Part shown: piece by piece, positions 35,872-48,166 of the stretch
Layout: each line of letters opens with the position of its first letter
How positions within the stretch are numbered: position 1 is the first letter of the stretch
Notes under the pieces: generated by a model
Told to the model about the DNA's origin: nothing
The model's input: the letters and a program-made list of their open reading frames with translations, nothing else
Databases searched by the model: none
NCBI GenBank assembly: GCA_905182985.1
Contig: CAJJDN010000031.1
Span: forward strand, 28,185 to 92,184
Source: Paramecium sonneborni
Taxonomy: Eukaryota > Ciliophora > Oligohymenophorea > Peniculida > Parameciidae
Direction: 5' to 3'
Length of the DNA stretch: 64,000 bases
Position numbers and translations under genes: made by a program

Positions 35872-37418
35872 TTTACTTCAATTTGATTGCATAAAATGCC
35901 AAGTTTCTTAAAATTTAAACTTGTTTTTCAACCTTTCTTGAATTTATTTATAAATTGTGAAATAATTTCAATTTTAATTCTCTGTTTTATTTTTGTTATT
36001 TATTATAAAATATAATATTTCACTTGTCAATCTTTTTCTGTTATGCTATTCTAAAATGTCTAACTTGACTTTCCGGATTAATTTGATGTGAATAGAAATT
36101 AATTTGATTATGAACAAATTATTCTTTAAAGTATTCATCTGGCAGAGCAAAACACTTCTAAATTTAATTAAATATTACATTTATATAAGGTTTTAATACT
36201 TTTTGGAAAGTTTTTATATTTGAAAATGTAATTCATTCTCTTATTTTACTAAATTATTTTTCAAATTTTCCGATATATTTATTTATTTCTCAATCTTCTA
36301 TTACGGAGAGTAGTAGAATTGTGTTATAAAATATTTAAAATTCTACTTCGAATTAGATTTTTTATAGTTTAAATTTGACAACAATACTAAAAAGATTTCT
36401 AATAGCATTTTTTAATAATAATCCCTTAAGGTAGAAATTACCATAGATTAAGTTTGGATAATTTTCCTTATTCTTATTCAATTCTTTTTGTATTAAATCA
36501 ATATCTAGTTTTAAAAACTTTATAGCAGGCTTAATAGATATATAAATTTTTTGGATTCCCTTATCAGATCATTAAAATTTTTGAGCAAAAAAAGTATTTA
36601 AATAAGATTTAATCATAGATATATCTTTTTTTTAATCCATGTTTCTTTGTATCAATTTATTAATTTTTATTATAAATTAAGACTGTTTTCAGATTTAGGA
36701 TATAATTTTATTGATTAAAAAATAATTCCATAATCTATTAAGTTTAGTTCTTTTCTTAATTTGTTTTTAAAGTCCACTTACCACCATAAATTTGTCTATT
36801 TTAAACTAACCTTATATAAAATTTACTGATTATTATAAAATAATAATAATTTCTCATTAAATTAGATATAGCCAAGTACTGGAGATTAATATTAAGTTAT
36901 TAATTTTAAATTAATTTTTCCATAGGCTAAAAATATATCTCATATCCTTTAATCAAAATAATATGGTTTAACACATTACTCAAATGGTAATGATAATTAA
37001 GATCAATTTTTTCAAATTTAAAACATAATTAATATTATATTAATTTTATTTAATTTAACATAGTTTAGTTAACCATTGATTTAAGAGCATAAATTTAATA
37101 TACTTAGTTTTTATGTTATCTTAATATTATAATTATATTTAATACTCTGTCTATCTAAATTCTAACAAACAAAATTGATCAATATAAGTATAATGTAAAA
37201 TTTATATATCATTTAATTTGAAAACAATCCTCCAATTTTAATGAAAGAACCACAAAATCTATTAAAAATTTTAGTATAAACTAAAAAAATAATTATAGAA
37301 CCTTTTGTGAATGAATTTTTCATTCATTACAACTAACCTCGAAAGAATTGAAATCTGTATTTTTGTTGATTGTTAACTTATTATTTTTATAAATTTAAAA
37401 AAAAATAGAAAATTTTTC
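35872..37418. other. AT-rich stretch with traces of decayed coding sequence
   Basis: About 1.5 kb. On the minus strand short protein-like pieces appear in different frames (for example YPNLIYGNFYLKGLLLKNAI around 36,450), broken by TGA and frame changes that introns do not mend. I read it as an old pseudogene remnant rather than a gene. Confidence 0.4.
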
Positions 37419-40400
37419 TCAATTTTGTGAGACAACTTGAATTTCTCGATCGCTAAATAAGTTTTCTTCTTCTTTTGGTTCATTGTTTTCAGATTCTACT
37501 TGTTATTGCTATTATGCGCTTAACTCTTTTTCTAATACCTTCATTAATTCTGGGCCTAATAAAATAATTAATCTTTAATTGAATCGAACTTATTCTTAAT
37601 TTTAATTTTCTTATTCTGAACCTGTTATTTTTTCATATGAACTTAGAAGATCAGTGAATTGTTTCATCATACCATAATCCTCAGCTGTTGACATTCCATC
37701 GATTATACATCTAAATATGATTACAAATTTTACCTAGTAGACCTTCTCTTACTTTTATCTTAAATTAAAGCTATTTTTGGCTTACGACTAAAATTAAAAA
37801 GGTTTATTTATTCAGATGTGAACAACACTTTTTTTAATTTTGTTAATTCATGAAGTTGTTTGATAATATACTCAATATCTAATTCTTTATTAACTTAATC
37901 ACTTAAAATAATAAATAGTTTAGTACATTGCTCTTTGCAAAACTAGGCAATCATCATCTTTTAAAGATTCTATTGGAATAATAGAACTTAAAATAACTCG
38001 CAAGCCTAAACCTATTACATGTTTCTTTTTCAAAAATTCTTTAAAATCATCAAAATATTATAATGTTTTAGCTTTCATCGCTGATAATCTAGATTGTAAT
38101 ACTTATTGAGTATTTAAAAAGAGTTCTATTGACTATTTCTTATCAAAATTTAATCTCTTGGTTTAAAAAGGAGTAGCTGTTTACAACATCTCTGGTTTAT
38201 TTTGAAAAGCTGTTATTGTTTGAATTTTTGGAATACTTTCAAACTTTTTTGTCATTTTGGTTTTCAACATTTCTTTACCTCTCTCAGTTCTAGCCAAGAG
38301 ACTATTTAAATGCATTTAAGTATTTTATCTACCTGAACTCATATCAAATTCATATAAATCATTAGCAATAGATACAATCAAATGCTATCGATTATAAAAT
38401 CTGACAATGATACCCACAACAACAATCATAAATTATGTAAATCCTCCTAAATAACTAAGTAATTCATCAAGTCTTAAAAACTTTCTGTTGATATAATAAG
38501 AATAAGGACTTCTTTAAAAATAAAATGCTCCATAATAATTTGGAGTTATTCTTGATATTTCAAATTATTCTCTTTAATCTCCATAATCTCTAAAAGCAAA
38601 TGTTTCATTTTATTTATCAGGATACATTAATATTCCTTTATCTGTTGTAACTTTTTTAGTTCTAAAAAAAATGTCAGATTGAACAAACATTTTATCTGGA
38701 ACAAAAGTATAAAATTGATCAACAGCTAGATAAGGTTAGACATAATCTTTAGGTCTATTTGGATTTATTAACTAAATTAAATTGAGAAATATACAAAATT
38801 TGTGGTATAAACTTAAAAACGAAAGCTTCCTTATTTATTTAATGTATTCTAAATTTCTTCTGAAGTCTTACATATGGGTTTCCAGGTAAAATTATTTTAT
38901 GATGAGTCTCTACAATTAGTAATAGAAATTTTTAAGAAATAATAATCGCTACTTGCCCATACTCCTCCGACAGTCATATTAAGACTATGAACAAAGTTGA
39001 GATTAGGACACAAGAAATTTTATAAATTTTATTGTTCGAATTGTTCTCGAAAATCCACACTGTACTTTTGAAATAATGGTTAAAAATGCTTAAGAGTGCA
39101 TGGTACTAAATCAATATATTTATTTGGGTAGCGAAATTATGTACCATTGGGTAAACGATTATAGTGACGCTATTCAACACTGATATTAAAAAAGGGATTA
39201 GTTGTAAAATTATCCTGTTCAATCTGAACTGCGAACATAAAGTGTTCCTGATCTAAGATCAAGGTATCAGGATCATCTGCGAAAGTAAATTCTTAGGTAG
39301 AAGTCACATTCAATTTTGCAAAAAAATTGATTATGTTTGAATAAAAAAAGCTGATAATTGTTCCAATGATACAAATTGATAAAAAACCTCCCATACTTGT
39401 TTTGTACTATTCTTCTTTACGAAAACTAAGGTTGATAGATTAACCAAATATATCTATTNTCAAATTCATATAAATCATTAGCAATAGATACAATCAAATG
39501 CTATCGATTATAAAATCTGACAATGATACCCACAACAACAATCATAAATTATGTAAATCCTCCTAAATAACTAAGTAATTCATCAAGTCTTAAAAACTTT
39601 CTGTTGATATAATAAGAATAAGGACTTCTTTAAAAATAAAATGCTCCATAATAATTTGGAGTTATTCTTGATATTTCAAATTATTCTCTTTAATCTCCAT
39701 AATCTCTAAAAGCAAATGTTTCATTTTATTTATCAGGATACATTAATATTCCTTTATCTGTTGTAACTTTTTTAGTTCTAAAAAAAATGTCAGATTGAAC
39801 AAACATTTTATCTGGAACAAAAGTATAAAATTGATCAACAGCTAGATAAGGTTAGACATAATCTTTAGGTCTATTTGGATTTATTAACTAAATTAAATTG
39901 AGAAATATACAAAATTTGTGGTATAAACTTAAAAACGAAAGCTTCCTTATTTATTTAATGTATTCTAAATTTCTTCTGAAGTCTTACATATGGGTTTCCA
40001 GGTAAAATTATTTTATGATGAGTCTCTACAATTAGTAATAGAAATTTTTAAGAAATAATAATCGCTACTTGCCCATACTCCTCCGACAGTCATATTAAGA
40101 CTATGAACAAAGTTGAGATTAGGACACAAGAAATTTTATAAATTTTATTGTTCGAATTGTTCTCGAAAATCCACACTGTACTTTTGAAATAATGGTTAAA
40201 AATGCTTAAGAGTGCATGGTACTAAATCAATATATTTATTTGGGTAGCGAAATTATGTACCATTGGGTAAACGATTATAGTGACGCTATTCAACACTGAT
40301 ATTAAAAAAGGGATTAGTTGTAAAATTATCCTGTTCAATCTGAACTGCGAACATAAAGTGTTCCTGATCTAAGATCAAGGTATCAGGATCATCTGCGAAA

Positions 40401-40606
40401 GTAAATTCTTAGGTAGAAGTCACATTCAATTTTGCAAAAAAATTGATTATGTTTGAATAAAAAAAGCTGATAATTGTTCCAATGATACAAATTGATAAAA
40501 AACCTCCCATACTTGTTTTGTACTATTCTTCTTTACGAAAACTAAGGTTGATAGATTAACCAAATATATCTATTTATTTCAGGCCGTCTTTGAATTTCTA
40601 AAGCAT
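37419..40606 (-). CDS. Two-TM protein of a large uncharacterised ciliate family
   Basis: Start ATG 40604-40606, stop 37419-37421. If one of the two 1,115-nt copies is dropped, introns 39888-39910 (copy 38772-38794), 37902-37926 and 37711-37733 (23, 25, 23 nt) leave 666 residues in one frame. The N-terminus has the family hallmark DIFGQSINLSFRKEEQYKTS then MGGFLSICIIGTIISFF, a first TM. A lumenal/extracellular part with several N-glycosylation sites follows, then a second TM after a Gly-Gly (LGGFTQFMIVVVGIIVRFY). The cytoplasmic tail is charged and coiled-coil-like (IIKQLHELTKLKKVLF; FNFSRKP), ending in an E/Q-rich stretch. Function unknown; the topology recalls ERGIC/Erv-type cargo receptors but without their signatures. 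Confidence 0.75.
38344..39458. repeat. Exact direct repeat, copy 1 (1,115 nt)
   Basis: Internal segment of the two-TM gene, identical to 39460-40574; the two are separated by a single N at 39459. Confidence 0.9.
39460..40574. repeat. Exact direct repeat, copy 2 (1,115 nt)
   Basis: Second copy of 38344-39458. Joining 39458 to 40575 keeps the two-TM reading frame and gives one N-terminus, so this is probably an unmerged contig overlap. Confidence 0.9.
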
Positions 40607-41739
40607 TTATTTATTAATATTATTTGAAGATTGTAAAGAAATTACGACATCAAATAGTGCTTGTGTAATTAATATCTAAATCTCTTACAAAAAGATAATA
40701 TTTGATAAATAATATTTCCATTGAATGTTTTATATAACACTTTTAACTTAAAAATTATTTGAAAATTAATAATATAATATTTATAAGGCTATTATCATAC
40801 CAAATTTGTTGTTTTAAGATTCTTTAATCTCTTATGAGAAAAATTATCAGTTCTTTGTTTTTATCAAATTTTACTCAAAATTAAAATTTTATATTTAAAA
40901 TAAATTAATAAATAATTATGAGAATATTAAAGCTAAAATTTGAGAATAGTTTAGATTTAAATATATGTTGTTTTCCAATAGAATACAAAACTTTGTTTGT
41001 AATTATTAATATTTTCCAATTTAATCTTTCTTCATTTTTTGTATTTAACGAAAACCAATCCCTTTTGTTTTTATTTATTAATTATTTGGAATGATATAAA
41101 ATAATAGTCTTTAAATTGTTGAAAATGAAATCTCTTGTTAAGATATATTTTATAAGTTTATTCTCATTAATCTAGAGGTTCGTAATTTCAAAAAATCCTT
41201 TCACATTTTTATTAATGAGATTTTCCCTTAATAATAAGATTAGTTATTTTGCTTAAATTTTTCAATTTTTTCATTTATTCATTTTCTGTGATTAATTATT
41301 TCGATTGTCTCGTTGATTTTTATAACCCTTCTCTTCAATCTTCTAAATAAAATATAATTACAAAATTAATTTATTTTTCGTTAAAATTAAAATTTTTTTG
41401 AGATATCTAACTTTTTTAAATAATTATTTTCCTTTCTAGATAATCCCTTACAATGTAGATAATGATTTATTTAAAAATAAAATAGAACCATTTATGACCA
41501 GTTGTCAAAGTAAACCTATTATAAAGTAGTATTTTAAATTTATTAGTTTAAATTGCAATATTTAATCCAAAAAGGTGCCATTGTGATTAATCTGATGAAT
41601 GTAGAATAAACTTCCAAAAAAATAATGACTATAAAAATGATTATTAATAAGTGTATATTAATTCTAAACATTTGTTAAGCGTATTTTGACTAATTTTATT
41701 TTGAATAATATAATGGATTAATAATTATATGAGTGTTTA
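40607..41739. other. Divergent intergenic region, AT-rich
   Basis: About 1.1 kb between the start codons of the two-TM gene (minus) and the coiled-coil/USP-like gene (plus). No convincing protein; a 58-codon frame at 40918 is judged chance. Confidence 0.5.
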
Positions 41740-43599
41740 ATGAAAATGCAAAGTTTCTTTTCAAGTCCTCATAGTCAAATGGAGCCATAAATTGAATCTT
41801 GTTTATCAGGTAAGAGTGTTAATAAATTTAGAATTGAAAAAACATTTCAAAAAAAATTTCGATACTTGGGATTCAGAAAGTCCTAATTAATAATTGTACT
41901 ATGACAAACTATAAGATCTTTGGAATAATTTCAAAAAGAAAAAAAATGGTCCATAAAATCTTCAATGGGCATAACAACAATTAAAAGAGATTATATCTGA
42001 ATTTAATGAGATTGAAAATTATTAAAGTAGTGATCAAAGACAAGAAAACATAAATCTAAAAGGTGAAGTTAACATGTTGAGAATGCAATTAGATTGTTAG
42101 TAAAGAAAATAACAAAAAGAACAAATCGATGCTTAACATTTTTAGAGAGCGGCAGAAGAATTAAAAAATAAAACTTAAACGATCAAAAAATTATAAAAAG
42201 ATGTTTAACGACTAGAAGAAAAACGTTAAGAAGATTAAAAGAGATTCTAAGAAATGATCCAAAATTTAAAAAAACATTAGTAAAACAAGCCTTTTGATGT
42301 CAAATAATTAGAAGAGGAGAATAAGAGATTAAAAAGCATGAATCTAGATTTAGAACAAGAAGTTTAAAATTTAAAAGAATAATTAAAAGGCAAAGACTTT
42401 TTAATATAGGACACAAGAGAATTAGTAAAAGCTAAAGAGGAAGTCTAAAAGTTATAAGTAGAAAATAGAGCTTTAGAAGATAAAATATAATAATTATATG
42501 ATGTATAAATATATTCTATCATTTAGAAATTAAATTTAGGTAAATAAAATGAAATGGAAAATCAAATTACTTAATAGGATTTAAAAATGAAACAATTATC
42601 AACATAATTGTAAAAAGCAGGTGATGAAAATAAAATTATGTAGAAAAGAATTGATTAGCTTAAACAATAAAATTTAAAATATATTCAAAAAACACTAGAA
42701 CCTTTTGGAATTCGAATATTAGATATTAAAGGAGTTTAATCTCATTTTAATGTTGTGATGCATTTATTAGAAACGATAACACCATTTTCAGCTGTTTTAA
42801 CTGTAACAGATAAGGTAAGTTCATTTATTCTTAAATTTATTAACTATATTCGAAAAGAAGCAGAGTAAGTTATGCCTTAAACTGCTACATAATTGTAAGA
42901 ATTATTAAGAATTGAATTATAAAATGATAATAGAGCAAATGATTTCTTATTTTAAATAATTGATCATCTCTCTAAAGCAATAATAAAATAAGATGAATAA
43001 AAATCATAAATAGCAACGATTATTCAAACTTAAGATTCACCAATATATGATCAATTTTTCTTTTTATAAAGAGTTTTTCCAATGGATTTAGAGAGTAAGA
43101 ATAAAATTAAATTTATTTAGTTTAATAAAATGAAGTACCTTTGATAAATAGCATAAAACATATTCGATATTTTGAAGCAAATATGTAACCAGGAATTGAA
43201 TTCTCAACATATTTACAAGGGTTGATAAAATTAGAAGGGTAAGAAAATATTATAGATGATAATGTTGGAGATTTTAATTTCTTAATTTTTCCTTAATATT
43301 TGATACTTAATGTTTGTGAATTGTCATTATAAAAGGCAGATATTAAAATATCTTTAAAGTTTCCATCAAGTTGTTTGAACTAAAATGCTTAAGATTTTGA
43401 ATACTCATTGATATCAATGATTCATTGTAGTGATGGTCATGATGGATAATCTACATATTCGATAACATTATGCAAAAATAATAATTGGGTATAGATATAA
43501 TGTGATAATGCAATGTCTATATAGATTAATGAATTGTTAACATTTAAATAACCTTACAATGATAAAGAACTATTAATTTACAAAAGATCAAAAAAATGA
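41740..43599 (+). CDS. Coiled-coil protein with C-terminal USP-like domain lacking catalytic residues
   Basis: Start ATG 41740-41742 (another in-frame ATG at 41746), stop 43597-43599. Introns 41810-41831 and 43095-43120 (22, 26 nt) give 603 residues. Residues about 60-310 are coiled coil (QEQIDAQHFQRAAEELKNK-type heptads; RLKSMNLDLEQEVQNLKEQL). The C-terminal 280 residues resemble a ubiquitin-specific protease fold: GVQSHFNVVMHLLETI aligns with the Cys box, but no Cys is at the catalytic position; PQYLILNVCELSL and YSLISMIHCSDGHDGQSTYS correspond to the region around the His box, where the usual G-H-Y is absent. If the fold is right, it is a pseudo-deubiquitinase, perhaps a ubiquitin reader or scaffold. 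The assignment rests on motif spacing only. Confidence 0.65.
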
Positions 43600-43646
43600 A
43601 ATATAATTATATTTATTGGAAGACTATACATTATGAAATTAAAAAA

Positions 43647-45333
43647 TCAAGATTCTTATAGGACCTTATTATAGTGTGTATTAAAACTATTAACTTTCCA
43701 ATTGTTAACATCAACTTAATATTTTCCTACTCCAGGACTATATTATCTGCCAATATAAGCAAGTCTAGGTTATTGAGATTTGAAAGGTGCCGTAATCTAT
43801 TTTTAACTTATAGGAGGAACTTAGTAATTATAAGAGGTTGGAACAACTTATATATCTGCATTTTCTTTAAATCTTGGTTGTCCACAATCAAAACCTGGTT
43901 TTAAAACATCTATTTTTTATAAATTTTAAATAAATTTTCTTTATTTATATATTCTATTTCCAATGCTATCTTAATCTAATCTATATTATCCAATATCTGG
44001 TCCAAAACTTTTATTAATTTAATCTCTTTTAGATGATGATTTAAAACATGAACTAACAGCTCTTTTTTTATCTCCTTTATTAATATCATAACTTCCAGGA
44101 CCTGCTTAACATATTGATGGTATATCACAAAATCGTTTTTCTTTTCCTCCAAAATATCCATTTAGTCCTCTATCTTATTTCTTAATTAAATCTGAATATA
44201 AATCTTTTTAAATTTCATATGCACCTGGTCCAGGCTATTAATCTTCTAATAAAATTGGTTCTCCTTTTATAGATGTACTTAAAAATGTTGCATTCGTATA
44301 ATTCTTTTTTCGAACTTATTAATCAAAAGAAGAATCTTAAATTCTATAGTCTCCAGGACCAACACTGTTTTCTTAAATTTATTAAAATCTCTCTAAAGAA
44401 GATCCAAAAAATTAAAACTCTTTTGGTTTTTGTTAAATTTTAATAGCTACTCTATTTTCATTATATTATCCAGGTCCTGGTGAATATTAATCTTTATAAT
44501 TGATCTATTTTCTCAATCCAGCATTAATTTCTCTATTTGTTTTATAAATTAATTAATCATAATATGATCTAACAGATTCAGATAAAAATGCTGGAGATCC
44601 ATTCCTTATTTTCTTATCTTCAATTATATTATATCTACCTGGACCAATTTCATTTGTTTACTCTTATTCAAATCTAGGTCTAGTGCTTTTATCCCAAGAT
44701 AAACCTCTGTATTATTTTTGTTATTGTTATACATCATAGGTAGTTGGACCTACAACTTTTTATTTCTTTTACTCTTTCATAACTTTTTAATGCTAAGCTA
44801 ATGTCTCTATATCATCATAAACCATTCCTATCTAAGACTTTCCCTCAGGAATTGAATTTATTCTTCTTCTTACATTTTAACTCCTAATATCATCGATCTT
44901 TTAATTCTAAAATAATGGTTGTCTATTTTAAGTATTTATTTATTATGTTTCATAATAACCAGGCCCAGGAATCTATTACATATATTATCACCATCTTTAC
45001 TTCCTTAACTTTTTTATCTTCTTGAAATCTTTCTAATCCACTTTTAAATGCACTACTTCCATTCCCTTATACTTTAACTATTATTGTGCTTTTATTCATG
45101 TATGCCTATACTCCAGAATCCCCCATATTTATAGATATTTCATATTATCCTGGTCCTGGATTTAATATCTTTTATTTATTTGTCAGTTCTGTTTTTCTTT
45201 TACCAGTTGAAAGAAAAGGAGCATAGGCAACTCTTGTCTGAATTTCTGGTAATTAGTAAACTCCTGGGCCCAAGTGTGGATATGGATCCTTTATTTATGT
45301 TAATCCACGATCTTCTTCAAACAAAAATGCCAT
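43647..45333 (-). CDS. SHIPPO / sperm-tail PG-rich repeat (STPGR) protein
   Basis: Start ATG 45331-45333, stop 43647-43649, one intron 44973-45000 (28 nt; a 19-nt alternative within it is equally in frame), 552 residues. At least nine PGPG-type repeats occur at fairly regular spacing: LGPGVYQ, NPGPGQYE, IPGPGYYE, VGPTTYD, IGPGRYN, SPGPGQYN, VGPGDYR, QPGPGAYE, AGPGSYD, with phenylalanine-rich segments (AFLSE, FFGSS) between them. STPGR proteins bind along axonemal or cortical microtubules, some inside the doublet lumen, so a ciliary or cytoskeletal role is likely. The 3' end lies 47 bp from that of the USP-like gene. Confidence 0.88.
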
Positions 45334-46584
45334 AATTTATTATAAATGCTGAAAAATTATATATTGCTTATATTACTAATATTTCCCTTATTTTATCTAT
45401 TAAACTAAGTCCTTTTTTTATTAATCTCATTTATCTCTATCTTAACCATTATAATCAACTCGTTACATTAAAACTTTTAGATTTTTTATTTAAAATAATA
45501 ATTAAGTTTTTCTAGCATCATCTTTCTTTACAAAAATTCATTATTTAATAGATTAATTTAAAATTAAGGCTCAAGATCTTTTTCTAAATTTACTATTTTC
45601 TATTTTTTCTTTTATTCTTAAATTTATTAATTTAATAATGTTTTTGAATGTTCAAAATATCTAATTAAAATCAAGCAGAAACCATATTTATTAATTCCAA
45701 AAGGTAATAATTTACTAAAATAAAAGGTTTAATAAATTATTATTATAAAATTTAATACAGAGGAATATGATCATTTCAATCTTTTGTTTTTTTAAATACA
45801 AATAATCATTCATTTATCGAACTTCCTTCCTATTTTATAAGAAATTTTTTATTTTTAAGCTTTAAGGCTTTGTAATTCCTACTATAAAACTGTCTGCTAA
45901 TTTAATTTAGTTTTTCACATTTTAAAAATATGTAAAATTATAAATAACTTAGAGAAAAATTTGATAATAAAAATAAAAAGAAAAAGAAATCAAGTTGACT
46001 GTTGAAAATAATATTAATAATTTAATTATGCTTAAATTAAAAATCAAATAAAATAACGATTTTATTATTAGAAAAATATATAAAAAGCATTCATTCTCAG
46101 GAATTAAACTCAGTTAATTTATAAGAATTGAAGAATTAAATTTAGTAAATGTAAAAGGCATTCAATTTATTATACTATTTTTTTATAAAAAATACTTATT
46201 TGAGGATAAATTATTAAAAAATTTTAATAGAATTAGAAATAATCATTTTTTAATATGCAAGAGTTTTTGATGATAAAAAGACCATAAGCTTGGAAGCAAT
46301 TTAAATTTAATTTAGGAAAACCAATAAAATGGGTGTCATAATTTTAAAAATAATCATCTTAATATTAAAGATTCGACTAAATATAAGAGCTAAATAAATA
46401 TTAGATTATGGGCACATTTTCTTTGTTTTTTGTATTTATTTTCGCTTTAGGAAACCTCTTCAATAAATATAATATCTATCATTAGAAAGATTAAATGAAT
46501 TAAATATCTGAAAATGATTTAGCTTAAATTATAACAGAAGTTAGTCGAGAGTAAAAAGATAAAAAAGAATTATATAAATCAGAT
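45326..46584. repeat. Exact direct repeat, copy 1 (1,259 nt)
   Basis: Identical to 46586-47844, separated by one N at 46585. It includes the first eight bases of the STPGR gene, the intergenic region, and the first 59 codons of the otubain-like gene (ATG at 46408). Confidence 0.9.
45334..46407. other. Divergent intergenic region, AT-rich
   Basis: About 1.07 kb upstream of both the STPGR gene (minus) and the first otubain-like fragment (plus). No gene seen. A second exact copy lies at 46594-47667, and a divergent copy of its last 470 bp lies at 51762-52228. Confidence 0.5.
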
Positions 46585-46585
46585 N

Positions 46586-47844
46586 AATGCCATAATTTAT
46601 TATAAATGCTGAAAAATTATATATTGCTTATATTACTAATATTTCCCTTATTTTATCTATTAAACTAAGTCCTTTTTTTATTAATCTCATTTATCTCTAT
46701 CTTAACCATTATAATCAACTCGTTACATTAAAACTTTTAGATTTTTTATTTAAAATAATAATTAAGTTTTTCTAGCATCATCTTTCTTTACAAAAATTCA
46801 TTATTTAATAGATTAATTTAAAATTAAGGCTCAAGATCTTTTTCTAAATTTACTATTTTCTATTTTTTCTTTTATTCTTAAATTTATTAATTTAATAATG
46901 TTTTTGAATGTTCAAAATATCTAATTAAAATCAAGCAGAAACCATATTTATTAATTCCAAAAGGTAATAATTTACTAAAATAAAAGGTTTAATAAATTAT
47001 TATTATAAAATTTAATACAGAGGAATATGATCATTTCAATCTTTTGTTTTTTTAAATACAAATAATCATTCATTTATCGAACTTCCTTCCTATTTTATAA
47101 GAAATTTTTTATTTTTAAGCTTTAAGGCTTTGTAATTCCTACTATAAAACTGTCTGCTAATTTAATTTAGTTTTTCACATTTTAAAAATATGTAAAATTA
47201 TAAATAACTTAGAGAAAAATTTGATAATAAAAATAAAAAGAAAAAGAAATCAAGTTGACTGTTGAAAATAATATTAATAATTTAATTATGCTTAAATTAA
47301 AAATCAAATAAAATAACGATTTTATTATTAGAAAAATATATAAAAAGCATTCATTCTCAGGAATTAAACTCAGTTAATTTATAAGAATTGAAGAATTAAA
47401 TTTAGTAAATGTAAAAGGCATTCAATTTATTATACTATTTTTTTATAAAAAATACTTATTTGAGGATAAATTATTAAAAAATTTTAATAGAATTAGAAAT
47501 AATCATTTTTTAATATGCAAGAGTTTTTGATGATAAAAAGACCATAAGCTTGGAAGCAATTTAAATTTAATTTAGGAAAACCAATAAAATGGGTGTCATA
47601 ATTTTAAAAATAATCATCTTAATATTAAAGATTCGACTAAATATAAGAGCTAAATAAATATTAGATTATGGGCACATTTTCTTTGTTTTTTGTATTTATT
47701 TTCGCTTTAGGAAACCTCTTCAATAAATATAATATCTATCATTAGAAAGATTAAATGAATTAAATATCTGAAAATGATTTAGCTTAAATTATAACAGAAG
47801 TTAGTCGAGAGTAAAAAGATAAAAAAGAATTATATAAATCAGAT
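46586..47844. repeat. Exact direct repeat, copy 2 (1,259 nt)
   Basis: Second copy of 45326-46584; this one continues into further otubain-like coding sequence at 47845. Confidence 0.9.
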
Positions 47845-48166
47845 TAAAATAGATTAGGCGCTACTGTAGAATAAATAAGTAATTCAGCTTTAAATATATC
47901 AGCTGTTCATCAAGATTAAATAAATGAAACATTATCAAATAATTCAGCTTAAAATATATTAGGTGATAGTCAAGATTAAATAGATGATACAAAATCAAAT
48001 ATTTTAACTAATAATCTAACAGATGTTAGTAAAGATGCTAGTAAAGATTAAATAGATGATACAAAATCAAAGATTACAACTTAAAATCTAACAGATGCTA
48101 GTCAAGATTAAAAAGATGATACAAAATCAAATATTTCAACTTAAAATCTAACAGATGCTAGTCAAA
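47668..48166 (+). pseudogene. Otubain-like gene, version 1, cut off after the repeat region
   Basis: ATG 47668-47670. The first 166 codons match the intact gene at 52229-54476, but with amino-acid differences (GTFSLFFVFIFALGNL here against GTFSIFIVFIFALRNL there; GATVEQ against GAIVEQ). The hydrophobic N-terminus is a good signal peptide in this version. Repeats of the form SQDQIDDTKSNI follow. After 48165 the sequence changes abruptly into the inverted OSBP-locus copy, staying open by chance to a TGA at 48213-48215. The protease domain is absent. Whether this is a true truncated allele or a chimeric contig cannot be decided here. Confidence 0.7.

Noticed and set aside
40918..41095. 58-codon plus-strand frame in the intergenic region
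   Set aside because: Length expected by chance with TGA as the only stop, and monotonous A/T-driven composition.
43674..44161. Short frames opposite or within the STPGR gene
   Set aside because: They are shadows; the minus-strand reading with PGPG repeats explains the region.
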